Positions 10,365 through 21,633 of a DNA stretch of 64,000 nucleotides are shown here, piece by piece; position 1 is the stretch's first letter; each line of letters begins with the position of its first letter. Position numbers and translations under genes: made by a program. The stretch covers positions 5,309,598 to 5,373,597 of the forward strand of contig BCIA01000003.1 of NCBI GenBank assembly GCA_001599815.1. Reading direction: 5' to 3'. This stretch comes from Furcasterigmium furcatum (lineage: Eukaryota > Ascomycota > Sordariomycetes > Glomerellales > Plectosphaerellaceae). The notes under the pieces are model-generated. The model did not search any database. It was not told the origin of the DNA and worked only from the letters and a program-made list of their open reading frames with translations.

Positions 10365-13300
10365 ATGCGCCGAGAACACCCCGGCGACCTCTCCGGCAAG
10401 CTGCGGGAGCTGTACGCCCTGCCTCCCGACGATGTAGCGAAGAGCGAAGTATTCCGGGCGTGGACAGGCTCCGCCGCCCCGGACCGTGTCTCTGTTTTGT
10501 CTTCTATTCCCTCCCCTTCCTCGCCCTCTTATCGGCCTCTGCACTTGCTTTACCTGCTCCTCCTGGAGCTGCCGGGCTCCTGGCCCACTTTCGACCTCAT
10601 CAAGCACCATGCTCGGATTCTCAAGTATCTGCCGGAGGAGCAGTCGCGCGGGTTCGGCACCGAGGATGAGCTGGCATGGCTTGTCGACACGACGCAGCAC
10701 CTCGTGAAGAGGTCTTACAAGTCCTTCCACCAGTTTATCCAGCCCAGCCGACGGCCGGCACTGCGCTCAACGACCCCGGACAACTTCATCACCCACCATG
10801 GACTCGGCAAGTTCGTCAACGACTTCGCCCTCCCGGTCACCACCAGGGGGAGCGTCAGGAAACCGATCGTGTCCATCGCGCTGCCGAACGGCCCCATGCT
10901 GGCGGCGGTCTGCATGGCCGTGACGGCGTATTACATCGCGGCGCCCGTCAACCCGGCAGCAGGCCCCGATCAGTTCAAGTCGGACATCATCCAGGGCGGC
11001 GCGTCCTGCATCCTAACCACGGCCCAGGAGTACCAGAGTCTGCGACTTTCCGACTCCTGGGTGGAGGAGAACGGCATCAAGATCGTCCTCGTCGAGTGGA
11101 CTCACGGCGACGACATCAGGCTCTGCGACGTCGACGGGCAGCCCTTGCGCTCCGCAGACGTCCACCAGGCGAAGCCCAACGAATCTGATGACATCGCGCT
11201 GATTCTGTTCACGAGCGGCACCTCGGGCACGAAGAAGGTCGTGCCCCTGACGACCCATTCGATCATTGCCGGAATCGCCTTTGTTATCGACTCCTGGGGC
11301 CTCCAGCAGGACGACACCTGTCTGAACATGATGCCGCTCTACCACGTGTAAGTCCCGAATCTCCAGCCGCAGAGCGCGGAGACCTCGCAGCTAACAATGC
11401 CCAGCGGAGGCCTGGTGCGGAACATCTTCGCCCCCATCTTCTCAGGCGGCGCGACGATCTGCGGTGCAGCGTTCGACCCGAGCCTGTTCTGGGATGTCGT
11501 CGAGGGCATCGGCCCGACGTGGTATTACGCCTCGCCGTCCATGCACTCCGTCATCCTGGCGGGTGCCCGTCCCGAAGCGCTGAGGGTCAGCAAGATTCGG
11601 CTGGTATGCAACGCCGCTGGCGGCTTGCTTCCGTCTCTGGCTGTCCAGCTTCGGGACACCTTTAACAGCATTGTCCTGCCGAGCTACGGCATGACCGAGT
11701 GAGTGACGCCCCGAGCAGCTCTGGGATGAGACGACTGACGCCAGAATCAGGTGCATGCCCATCTCAACCCCTCCGCTGGACTACAAGCTTGACCGCCCTG
11801 GCACGTCTGGAGTCAGCACAGGTCCTGACATGACCATTCTCAACTGGTCCGATGAGTACGTCCCCCATGGAACCGTAGGTAGGATCTGCGTACGAAGCGA
11901 GCCTGTCTTCCCTGGCTACCTCAAGCCAGACGGGTCTATCGACAAGTCGTGCTTCAACAAGCACGGCTGGTTTGACACTGGTGATCTCGGATACCTCGAC
12001 CCCGATGGCTACCTGTACATCACGGGCAGAAGCAAGGAGGTCATCAACCGAGGCGGCGAGTTGATCTCGCCCTTCGAAGTGGAAAACGCCATCATGGCAG
12101 CCGCCAAGGCCCCTGATACACCGATCAGCGGCAGAGTTACCCAGGCACTCGCCTTCTCCGTCACGCACGACGTCCTTCAGGAGGTCGTCGCCATTGCTCT
12201 CGTCACTCCTCCGCATCAGCACCGCGTGGACTTGAGGACCCTGCACACGGCTCTCCGGTCGTCTCTGCAGCAGGTCAAGTGGCCGTTCCTGATCACGTAC
12301 ATGGACGACTTACCCAAGAACAACAACAAGGTCCTGCGAATCAAGCTCGCCGAGCGCCTCAGCATCGGAGAGGTCACGAACGACACGGCCTACCTCGACC
12401 GGCACTGGGAGGCTCGTTGCCCTCCGCCTGACACGGCTCTCTCGGTGAAGATCCCCGCCAGCCAATGCCGACTGGACCAGGATGCCATCTCGCGGTCCCT
12501 CCGATCTGTCATCCCCTCTGGGTTCCATGCGCATCTCAGAGTCCACGAGGCGGACGGCACCCTCGAGCTCTTCCTCGCTCCCAAGGTCTCAGGCACCGAG
12601 GCCCTGGAGTCCGACTGGGCAACCCATGCGAAGCGGCTCTTGTCACAGCAGCTCGACAACTACATGGTGCCGAGCAAGGTGTTCCTGATGCCGACGCCGT
12701 TCCCTCTCAACCGTGACGGAGACGTTGACGAGGACATGTTGCAGATCGCCTTGGAAGAGGTCCAGAACTCCGCAACAGGCGGCTCGATCGACGGCCGCGT
12801 CGCAAAGGCCTTCGCCAGCATCCTGTCCTGCGACATTGCCGACGTAGAGCCAACGACGGATTTCTTCGCCCTGGGAGGCGACTCGCTCCGGGCCGGAAAG
12901 CTCCTCTCCGCCCTCCGGGGAGAATTCGGCGTCCAGCTCCCAATCAACGTCATCTTCAACCAGGGCACCGTCAAGGCCATCACGGCCAAGGTCGAGGAGA
13001 TGCTCAAGACCGAGGCGCTCTTCGACAGCGACGACACCCCCATCCCGACCTGCGGCGTGGCCAAGAGCTCGAGGAACCCGTTCCTCATGCTCCTCCAGCT
13101 GCTCCCCCTCGTCCTCTTCTACCCCATGCGTCGAGGCTTCCAGTGGACCATGTTCCTGCTCGGCATGAGCTACACCCAGTACTGGTCGACGAACAACTCG
13201 GTGCCCGGCCGCCTGTTCAACCTCGTCCTCAGCATCATGTTCGCCCGGCTCTGCGTCCGCCTCGTCGCCCCCTGGATCGGCATCCTCGCCAAATGGGTCA

Positions 13301-15594
13301 TCATCGGCCGGTACAGAGAGGGCCTTTATCCCATGTGGGGAGCGTATCACACCAGGTGGTGGATGGTGCAGAAGATCGTCTCCCTCTGCGGCAAGGGCTT
13401 CTTCAACGCCAACGACACGACGAGCAACCTCTACTACCGGCTGATGGGCGCCAAGATCGGCAGGGACGTCAAGCTCTCCGGCGCCCAGCTCGGGGAGTGG
13501 GATCTGCTCGACATCAGGGACGGCGCCGTCCTGTCCAAGTGCGTCTGCCGGCCCTTCGCCGCCGAAGGCAGCACGTCCATGTATCTCGGCCGCATCGTCA
13601 TCGGGGAGAACGCGTCCGTCGGCCTCTCGAGCATCATCTCGCCCGGTTCCACGGTGCCTCCGAACACCTGCATGGGCCCCAACTCGAGCAGCTGGGAGCT
13701 CCAGGACTCGGACGAGTCGTTCCGCGAGATGTCGGCGAACCGCGGGCCGAAGCCTCACATCCTGCTGACCGTGTTCTTGACGCTCCCCCTTCTTATGATC
13801 GCCTGGTTCCTGGCCCTCACGCCCTGGCTCGCCGGCCTCATCGGAATGGTTCTTCATCAGCCCCTGGATAACCAGTCCCCCCTCCGCGAAATTCTGAACT
13901 GGTTCGCGACGCCTCACCGTGTCGGCTACCACTACCTCGCCCTGGTCCTCCGCGTCCTCATCAGCCCCTTCATCCTCTTCGGCTTCGTCTGGCTCATCAA
14001 GCTGACGCTCGACATGCTCTTCGGCAAGCCGGGACCCAGCCCGGCCGAGGGACGCGGAAACATCGACATCTGGAGGTCGGCGCTCATCAAGACCCTCCTG
14101 CCCGTCTCGAGACTCCACGACGTCACCGGGATGTTCGGACAGCACTACGAGGCGACCTCCGTGGCTCTCCGGATGATGGGCGCCAAGGTCGGCAAGCGTG
14201 TGTACTGGCCTGGCACCGGCCCTGGCATCGGCGACTACCACCTTCTCAACATCGGCAACGACGTCGTCTTTGGCTCCCGCGCGCACATCGTCACCTCAGA
14301 CGGCATCGGCGCCGAGCCCGTCACCGTCCGCGACGGCGCCATGATCGCTGACCGTGTCATCCTGCTCCCCGGTGTCAAGATCGGGAAGAAGGCCACCATG
14401 GGCTCGGGGGCCTTGACTCGCCGCGGGAAGAAATACGCCCGCGGCGGCACGTACGTCGGTTCCAAGGGCGGTGACGCCGTGTGCCTCACGACCGGCCGGT
14501 CCAAGTCTGTCAGGAAGCCCATGAGCGAGAAGAAGTCGCCCGCCCGCAGCAGAATCCATCACGTCTCGAGCGACACCACCCTGGCCGCCTCCAGCTCCTC
14601 CTCTCCCCGGAAGAAGTCGGACGTGACCGTCGTCGAGCGCGGGGACTCCGAGAGCCGGGACTCCAAGAGCAGGGACTCCAAGCGCCGCGGGCCGGTAGAG
14701 GAGACGTTCTCCCCCTTCGGCCGGGCGTTCTACCTCAAGCTCGCGCCGTTCCGCGTCCTCGGCCCCTTCACCATCTTCTGCTACTCGACCTTCATCACGG
14801 TGTTCACGGCCTTCTTCTGGAACGTGCCCAACATCAGCGCCATCCAGATCGTCGACCGCGTGTTCCGCGACCGCCTCGACCACGTCGACACTACCTACGA
14901 CGTCCTCGTCGTCTGGGGCATGGTGACGGCCTGCATTGCGGTCCTCACGACGCTTCACGCCCTCTTCGCCCTCGCCGTCGTCATCGGGTCCAAGTGGGTG
15001 CTCCTCGGCCGCCGCACGCCCGGCAACTACGACTGGGACAAGTCGCCCTACTGCCAGCGGTGGCAGCTCTTCCTGACCATCGAGAAGCTCCGGCGGCACT
15101 GCTACCGCGGCGAGGGCATCCTGGGGCTGCTGACGGGCACGGAGTGGATCGTCATGTACTTCCGCGCGCTGGGGGCGGAGATCGGGCAGAACTGCGCGCT
15201 GTTCGCCAACGGGCGGCCGAGCCTCATGTTCACGGAACCGGACCTCATCACGCTCGGGGACAGGGTGACGGTGGACGACGCGAGCGTCGTCGGGCACATC
15301 AACACGCGGGGCAAGTTCGACCTGAACAGGCTCAAGATCGGGGACAGGTGCGTGCTGAGGACGGGCAGCCGGCTGCTGAGCGGCGCGATGATGAAGAAGG
15401 ACAGCTGCCTGCTGGAGCACACGCTCATCATGGGCGGCGACGTTGTGGAGGAGGGATGGACGATGCAGGGCTGGCCTGCGGAGCGGTTCTCGGGCAAGCG
15501 GCTGGGCATTGATTCGGAGACGGTGACGCTGATCGGGTCTTCGGACTCTGACAGCTTCAGGTCGAGTGATACGGAGACGCTGGACGGACGGTGA
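10365..15594 (+). CDS. NRPS-like enzyme of the epsilon-poly-L-lysine synthetase type (A-PCP-membrane-LbH)
   Basis: Three exons (10365-11347, 11405-11698, 11751-15594) encode about 1706 residues. The adenylation domain has FTSGTSGTKKV (about 282), NMMPLYHVGG, PSYGMTE (about 420), YLYITGRSKEVINRGGE and the A10 lysine in NNNKVLRIK. A carrier domain follows with FFALGGDSLRAG, phosphopantetheine serine near 803. No condensation or thioesterase domain is present. The C-terminal half alternates predicted membrane pairs (about 871-940, 1096-1190, 1425-1510) with three left-handed beta-helix (hexapeptide) domains (about 985-1069, 1226-1325, 1559-1658). A Ser/Arg/Asp-rich linker lies at about 1342-1410. 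This is the layout of bacterial Pls, where the repeats join activated lysine into epsilon-poly-lysine; fungal homologs are known in Epichloe. The substrate here is not proven. The start at 10365 is chosen because upstream residues are low complexity. Confidence 0.8.
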
Positions 15595-17158
15595 TCACGG
15601 ATCGGTCTTTGTTAGGGGGGGGTTCATGTTTTTTTTCTTTGCAATGTTGATGAGAAAAGGAAACAGTAGATAGGCAGAGTAGATAGTTACGGCTGTGAGC
15701 CAAGTTGCGGTGTGACTTATGGGTTACGATAGTTACGATAGTACCAGAACAACAGATTGGACATTGAACGTCATCGGATGGTCGAGTCTGGGGATGTCCT
15801 CAGGGGTCAGGGGCTGCATTTCAATGGCAACTGGTGACAGCTGGTGGATCTGGTCATCACTCCCTATTTCCAACCTGTTTCTATTTCAGGTTGTCTTCGA
15901 GTCGTGGTCGAACAAGGCTTCGATGGCCAGAGACATTCTGGAAAAGACACGACTTTCCAATTTCATCCTATTCCTGTGCCCCTGTCCATACACTCCCCCT
16001 CACCTCGAGCAGAACGCGATGGTATTAAGTTCAAGATCCGTCCTGTTTTATGCAGGAATGCAGGCTGATCCGTTCTCGCAAGCCAATTAAAGCACGAAAT
16101 GCGGCCCCAAGTCCCGTCGCGTCTGGATCGCGTCGTCGTCTCTGGACTGATTGGTGCTGACTCTGGTTGCTCCGATTCTTCGTAAACACTCGTTAAAGTG
16201 TGGTGCTGGTCGGGCGGTGCGCCCCGCTTTGGGCGGTATGACGCTATCCAGAAGCGCAACCCCTCCCCCTGGCCCTCCCGACCTGGCCAATCGGCACCAC
16301 CAACGCCCTGAAGCTCTTCGCTGGCGTCCGTAAAACGCCCTAAAATAATGCTCGGTCAGGACGCGCGACCACTCAGATCCGATCCAGTGTTTGGGCCTTG
16401 GCCGACCGATTTGCGTGTTGCCAGCTGAAGCCAGAGCCAAGATCCACACCTCGCAAATCCCACAATTGCATCTCCATCTGCCGACTCTCCAAGACGAGCG
16501 AGCCGGCTGTCTGTCTGGACGAGAACTAGACGACAAACAGAACGACATCCGACTCTCCCTCTAGCGCCCCCTGCATCCTTGTGTTCTGCGTCTGCATCAT
16601 CACCAGCCCGCATCAAGCCCTATCCGCACTTGGCACTCTCTCCATCATCCAAGACCTCAGCGTTGGTACGTATCTCTACCTCGTCTCTCCCTCCTCAACC
16701 TCCGCCTCCCTCCCCGGAACAAACACCTCTCGAAACAGACGACACCGTCGGGATGCTGGCCAGCTCGTACCACGTGCCACACACTTCGACGCTCACTTTT
16801 TGTCCCGCCCGCTAACGGAGCCCCCCAGCTCGACAGCTCACATCTCCCTCCACCAAGACACGACACGGCATCATCCCGGTTCCCCGTCATCAGCCCCCGT
16901 TGCTGGCATCTTCCATGAAGCCGTCCCCGGTGCTAGCCTGATTGTCATCAGTCGCATTCCTCTCCGATCCCACCCCCTGACACTGCACAACAAGCGTACT
17001 CATCACCATCATCCTTCCTTCGCACACGAGCCCCTTCGCGCCATCACAGCCAGAACCTCCCGCCGCCGCTCCCTGGCCCTACGAAACGCCCTCCCATCCT
17101 GGATTCCCCCATACCGGAAGCGGGGTCACAGGCCCGGTCTCACGACAACCCCGACACC
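15595..17158. other. Intergenic region before the Spg1 gene
   Basis: About 1.56 kb. The first 60 bases include a T-rich stretch (about 15628-15641) that could belong to the 3' end of the NRPS-like transcript. From about 16540 the sequence becomes C/T-rich, typical of a fungal promoter and leader for the next gene. Short open frames have no domain support. Confidence 0.5.
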
Positions 17159-18297
17159 ATGGACCACGACCAGGTACCGCCGCAGGAGATGGCCGGGACG
17201 CATGACGATACTCTCGGCGGGTTCGAGGGCTCCCCCCAGATCGGCTCTGACGCCCAGGCCAGCAACGGTCTGCCGCCGCCTCATCATCCCTCCGACTCCC
17301 GCCGCCACGGCCAGAGCCAGTCCCTCGATCAAGGCCTCTCCAACCACTCTCCCCGACCAGCAGACGACCATCCACATCCCGACGACGCCCGCTACTCGAA
17401 CGCTGATGAGGCCCGCTACTCGAACACCCCGCCGATTCCCATGAACCCGACATCCATCTCCCGCCCGGCCTCGGGCCTCTCCGGCGGCGCGGGCCACCAC
17501 CAGCATCAGCACCAACAACCGCTGTACCAGGGCAGCGACCGCGGCAGCGCCGAGGCGGCCGCCTCCAACGCCGCCGCCAACGGCCGCAACCACGTCGTCA
17601 TCAAGGTCGGCATGGTCGGCGACGCCCAGATCGGCAAGACCAGCCTCATGGTCAAGTACGTCGAGGGCAGTTGGGACGAGGACTACATCCAGACCCTCGG
17701 CGTCAACTTCATGGAGAAGACAATCTCCATCCGCAACACCGAGATCACCTTCTCCATCTGGGACCTCGGCGGCCAGCGCGAGTTCGTCAACATGCTGCCC
17801 CTCGTCTGCAACGACGCCGTCGCCATCCTCTTCATGTTCGACCTCACACGCAAGAGCACCCTCAACTCCATCAAGGAGTGGTACCGCCAGGGCCGCGGCT
17901 TCAACAAGACCGCAATCCCCATCCTCGTCGGCACAAAGTACGACCACTTCGTCAACTTCCCCCGCGAGGACCAGGAGGAGATCTCCAGCCAGGTTCGTAC
18001 CCCATCCGCCCGCCCGCCGCTCGTGACACGTCACATCGTGCTGACCGCCCACAGGCCCGCCGCTTCGCAAAGGCAATGCGCGCCGCCCTCATCTTCAGCA
18101 GCACAAGCCACAGCATCAACGTGCAAAAGGTGCGTCTCCCATGGCTCGCGCCCCGTTTCTTGGCAGGGGGCTTCCGCTAACACGTACCCCTGACGCAGAT
18201 CTTCAAGATAGTCCTCTCAAAAGCCTTCGACCTCAAATGCACAATCCCCGAGATCGAAAACGTCGGCGAACCGCTCCTGCTATATCAGTCCTGCTGA
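17159..18297 (+). CDS. spg1: Septation initiation GTPase Spg1/Tem1
   Basis: Three exons (17159-17992, 18055-18129, 18199-18297) give 335 residues. A long N-terminal extension of about 140 residues, rich in Pro, His, Ser and Gln, precedes the Ras-like domain. The domain has VGDAQIGKTSLMVKYVEG (P-loop), the switch II motif WDLGGQREF (instead of DTAGQ) and GTKYDHF in place of NKXD, all hallmarks of Spg1/Tem1. LGVNFMEKTISIRNTEITFS and KEWYRQGRGFNKTAIPIL are typical of the family. There is no C-terminal prenylation cysteine box; the protein ends in LLLYQSC. Spg1 sits at the spindle pole body and turns on the septation initiation (mitotic exit) kinase cascade through Cdc7/Sid2. The start is the first ATG of the open frame. 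Confidence 0.92.
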
Positions 18298-19101
18298 TCA
18301 CAGTCGCAAGCGACAACGATGCGGCACTAATCCCCGACATCACATCGGGAACGCCGCGGCTTTATTAAACCCAGGAACGCCGGTCTATCCCGGCTGCCCT
18401 GCGCAATTCGTCATACACCACTCCAACGAAACACACACACCGAAGCAGCCGACACCACCACCCCTACGAGTCGGCAGCAGAAAGACGAATATCCCAAACT
18501 TCCCTTTGTAACACACGAACGGGCTAGGCGGCCCTTGTATCACAGTAGTGTCTATATCCCACGCAAACCATCCATCGGTAGAGAAGCCCAGGCGTCCAGG
18601 AACAGGCCGCGGACCCCAACCCCCGGCCAGGGCTGGGCAGGAATCATATGCGGCGGAAGCCAGTCATTGGAATTAGGACGGGCGAGAGGAGTGGCGGGAG
18701 TGAATGTGCCCTCCCGTGCAGGATGCGTGACGACTGCGCGCGCATGCCACCTCGGGATTCGGCTTGGCCGGCGCAGCCCAGCAGAGATAGCTGCCACGGG
18801 GGCTCAGCTGTTGAGGAGCACGGGCACCAGCGAGAGGTCTACGCATATCTGTGTCATGTGGATTTTATCGGCCGTTTCGGCACGTCAGAAAAGGGAGAAA
18901 ATCAAAGCCTCCGAAGCGGGAGGCGAATGTTCTTTCAATGACCAACGCTCTCGGTGCCATGTTCACTGACGTAGAGTCTTGCTACGGTCTCCCCCGGACG
19001 TCGTCGGAGCATTGAGGAAAGGGGTAGGATTGATACTCCTAAGTCTACTGCATAATGATGTCGATTTTGCCTGCTCCGTCCCTTGCAACAGCTCCGAGCA
19101 C
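18298..19101. other. Convergent 3' intergenic region
   Basis: About 800 bases between the 3' ends of Spg1 (plus) and the PLAC8-like gene (minus), so it should hold both polyadenylation regions. No open frame with domain support and no RNA gene seen. Confidence 0.55.
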
Positions 19102-20829
19102 TCATCGAGCCGGCGCTGTCATGTCTTCAGTGAGCTCGTGAAGCTCAATGTCCCGCTGGCCTACAGACGTCATCTCGTCTCCAGCCTCTGCGCCCAACGC
19201 ATGCCCAGGCTGCATTGACTTCCCACTGGCTGTTGTAGCGGTCCTTGCTCTTCCGGTAGGCCATCGTGCTACTCCAGGACGCGGTGAAGCAATGACCGCA
19301 ATATCCTCGCTGAGTCGGTGGTTCAGTTGGTTGTCCCGCTGCGACCTCAAACGCATCAGAGTTTGTGCGGCAAGATCGTGCAGGTGTGGCTCGGGTGGCG
19401 CCGGGGAGGGTGGCGGAGGTGGTGATGATGTCGGGTATGCGCCAGGGGCATTTTCCAACTCGACATCTTGGCTCAAACGGTGAACCCTGGGGACCAGAGG
19501 CTGTGGTTTCTTAGGCATCTGGAGCCAATGTTGATAGTTTTCCGACTTTGGGCGCTCTTCGGGTGCAATGGGGAGGACAGGGTCCAGATGCAAGGCATGG
19601 AGACCTGCTGGACCTTGGCGCACAGTGACCTGTTTGTCGCTGAGAGGATCAGGTCTCGAGGTCGGGAGCTCCAGCGTAGATACGGAGCCTGAAGACGGCT
19701 TTGACGCAGCATCGTCCCTTTCCATGGCCATCTTCATCCGGGGGGAACGCGAGGTCGTCGCGTCCAGTCGAACAGGGGACGCGGCCCGTTCTGAGGCACT
19801 CTTCTCCCCCGAAGCACGATACTCGCCGCTGGGCGGGCGGTTCTCATTTTCCTCGGGGATCGAGTACGTTATGGGGGGAGGAGACTTGTGTCGCTCAGTC
19901 ACGGACTCTTTCTTACGAGCTCCGTGCCCCTCGGGGGCCGGGTATGTCATGGGGGGAGGGGGCTTGTACTGCTCATTGACGACCTTCTTGCGAGCTTTGT
20001 GTTCCCTGATTGCTTCGTTGGTGACAAGGCAGACCTCGTTCTCAATGAGAGCACTTTTGCAACAAAAGCATGCCTCGCACCAGTCCAAGAGACTGAGTCC
20101 CAGGCCATATTGCCGTGCAATCTTTTTGCGATGATGCATGATTGGGACCGAGTAGATCAACGTAGCTACGACACAGCATCAGTATCAAGTCGATTCATGC
20201 AGAAGTCAGGGGGGCTCACGGAAGGACAGGCAGACGGCGCAGCATTCGGGAGTGCACGCATCATCCTCCTGAGCAGGATCATAGTCGATCACTGACTGGC
20301 CTCGTTCAAGGCGCTTCAGCCTGTGATCTGTGTATGACCACAGCCGCAAGGGGGACGTGGCCCACATGTCGGAGGAATTGTTCATGGCGGGACATCTCTT
20401 GCCGGCGGGGATGAGGCGAAGATTATTGGCAATGTTCGTCTTGACACTCGGTGCCTCCTTCTTGTCTGTGTGCTCGTGTTGCTCGCGATGGCCAGAGGAG
20501 CTTTCCTACCGAGACTCCTTTGGCACGACAGCGGGTTTGGGTGCCGCCGCCCCCGTCGACGCCTTTCGACTGCGGGGTGCGACGTGCATTGTGTTTTCGC
20601 TGGTAGTGCGGCTTCGATTCCCGGACCGAGCTCCATCGTGAGAGCCCCGGTGATGTGTCCGGGCAGTGCTCCCGCTGTGACGACGAGAGTGAGAGCGAGA
20701 ACGTTCACGGTGTAGGAACTGATCGACAAGCTGCTCAGCTTCTTGCAGCGGGGTCGGGCCTCTGTCTGGCACATATCTTGGCTCGGCAGGGGGGATTAGA
20801 TGGAACGAATTGATCATCATCGTCGGCAA
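19102..20829 (-). CDS. PLAC8-like cysteine-rich protein, frame interrupted by TAG
   Basis: Two exons are predicted, the second at 20165-19102 after a 54-base intron (20219-20166). The part after the intron has HHRKKIARQYGLGLSL, then DWCEACFCCKSALIENEV, resembling the end of a PLAC8 (Cys-rich) domain; before the intron is DDACTPECCAVCLSF. The last 250 residues are Pro/Ser-rich and disordered. Upstream, an Arg/Ser-rich stretch (RERSRSHSRRHS) starting near 20829 stays in the same frame but meets TAG at 20508-20506, after which coding-like sequence (SSSGHREQHEHTDKKEAP) resumes. The ATG at 20385 would give an uninterrupted shorter protein with the cysteine core. PLAC8 proteins are membrane-associated and are linked to cell size or metal transport. 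The family call is moderate. Confidence 0.55.
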
Positions 20830-21633
20830 CTGTGTAGGATGATGATGCTAGTGACCGATGCTGATGGACCGTGGGAGATGTTGGGGAGAAGACCCATCGG
20901 TGACGAGGAGACGAGGTCCTGGACACCAGTACCAAGGTATGGACGTTAAGACTGGAAAGACTGACATGGAAGGGCTTCTAGCAGGCAGGCACTGCCCAAA
21001 GATTGAGGTGCCCCTCGGGGCCCATTGGCAAGGGAAAGAGGCACGCAGCATGCTTCGCATCGGTCCTTCCTTCGTATGGACGTACTAGTATGCTCGGTGC
21101 TGACGGAAGCTAGGTACCTAGGTATGATAACTGTGACATCAACGTCGCTGGTAAGGACACGGGTGGGAACCAAAATGCATACTCTTTGCGTTCAGATGTT
21201 CAATCGAAGCTTGAGGTGCTTACAATCTCTAACTTTGTGGTCAAAATATCAATCTGTCGTCGCTGTCCTTGCCTCACCGCATCCAGACCGACTCACCGAG
21301 ACAAGCAGCGCCCCACTTTCGCGGGGTAGGCAGCCGCGGGGCCCGTGCTCCCCAGCGTTTGACGACGAGCTCCTTCCACTGCCCGCGTCAAAGCTACCAA
21401 CCCGCCTCCCAACTGCCTGACGCCACTATCAACACCTCGTGCAACAATCGCACCCAACTTTTACTCTTTGGACGACACTCGGAACTCCTCCCCTCCCACA
21501 GACAGCATTATCGGCCTGAATACTTCTCCAACTCTATCACTCCATACCGAATCCTCCCTCGAATGGTGGCATAGCTGGACTGCGCGACCCCCGCTTCACC
21601 CGCAACAGCTCTCGGCCCCCTCGATCTCCCACC
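20830..21633. other. Divergent intergenic region between the PLAC8-like gene and CAND1
   Basis: About 800 bases holding two promoters. The minus-strand frame continuing above 20829 (residues like SPTVHQHRSLASSSYTVADDDD) lies one frame away from the PLAC8-like frame across a run of six C at about 20790. That could be a missed coding start with a frameshift, or chance. The last 250 bases before CAND1 are C/A-rich leader sequence. Confidence 0.45.

Noticed and set aside
12643..14286. 547-codon antisense open frame inside the NRPS-like gene
   Set aside because: Shadow of a GC-rich coding strand: low-complexity Arg/Asp/Glu/Gly composition, no domain, and the sense strand carries clear motifs.
6986..15594. 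Secondary metabolite gene cluster around the NRPS-like gene
   Set aside because: The barrel protein is 2.5 kb away, and no tailoring enzyme, transporter or cluster regulator lies next to the NRPS-like gene; the next gene downstream is the septation GTPase.
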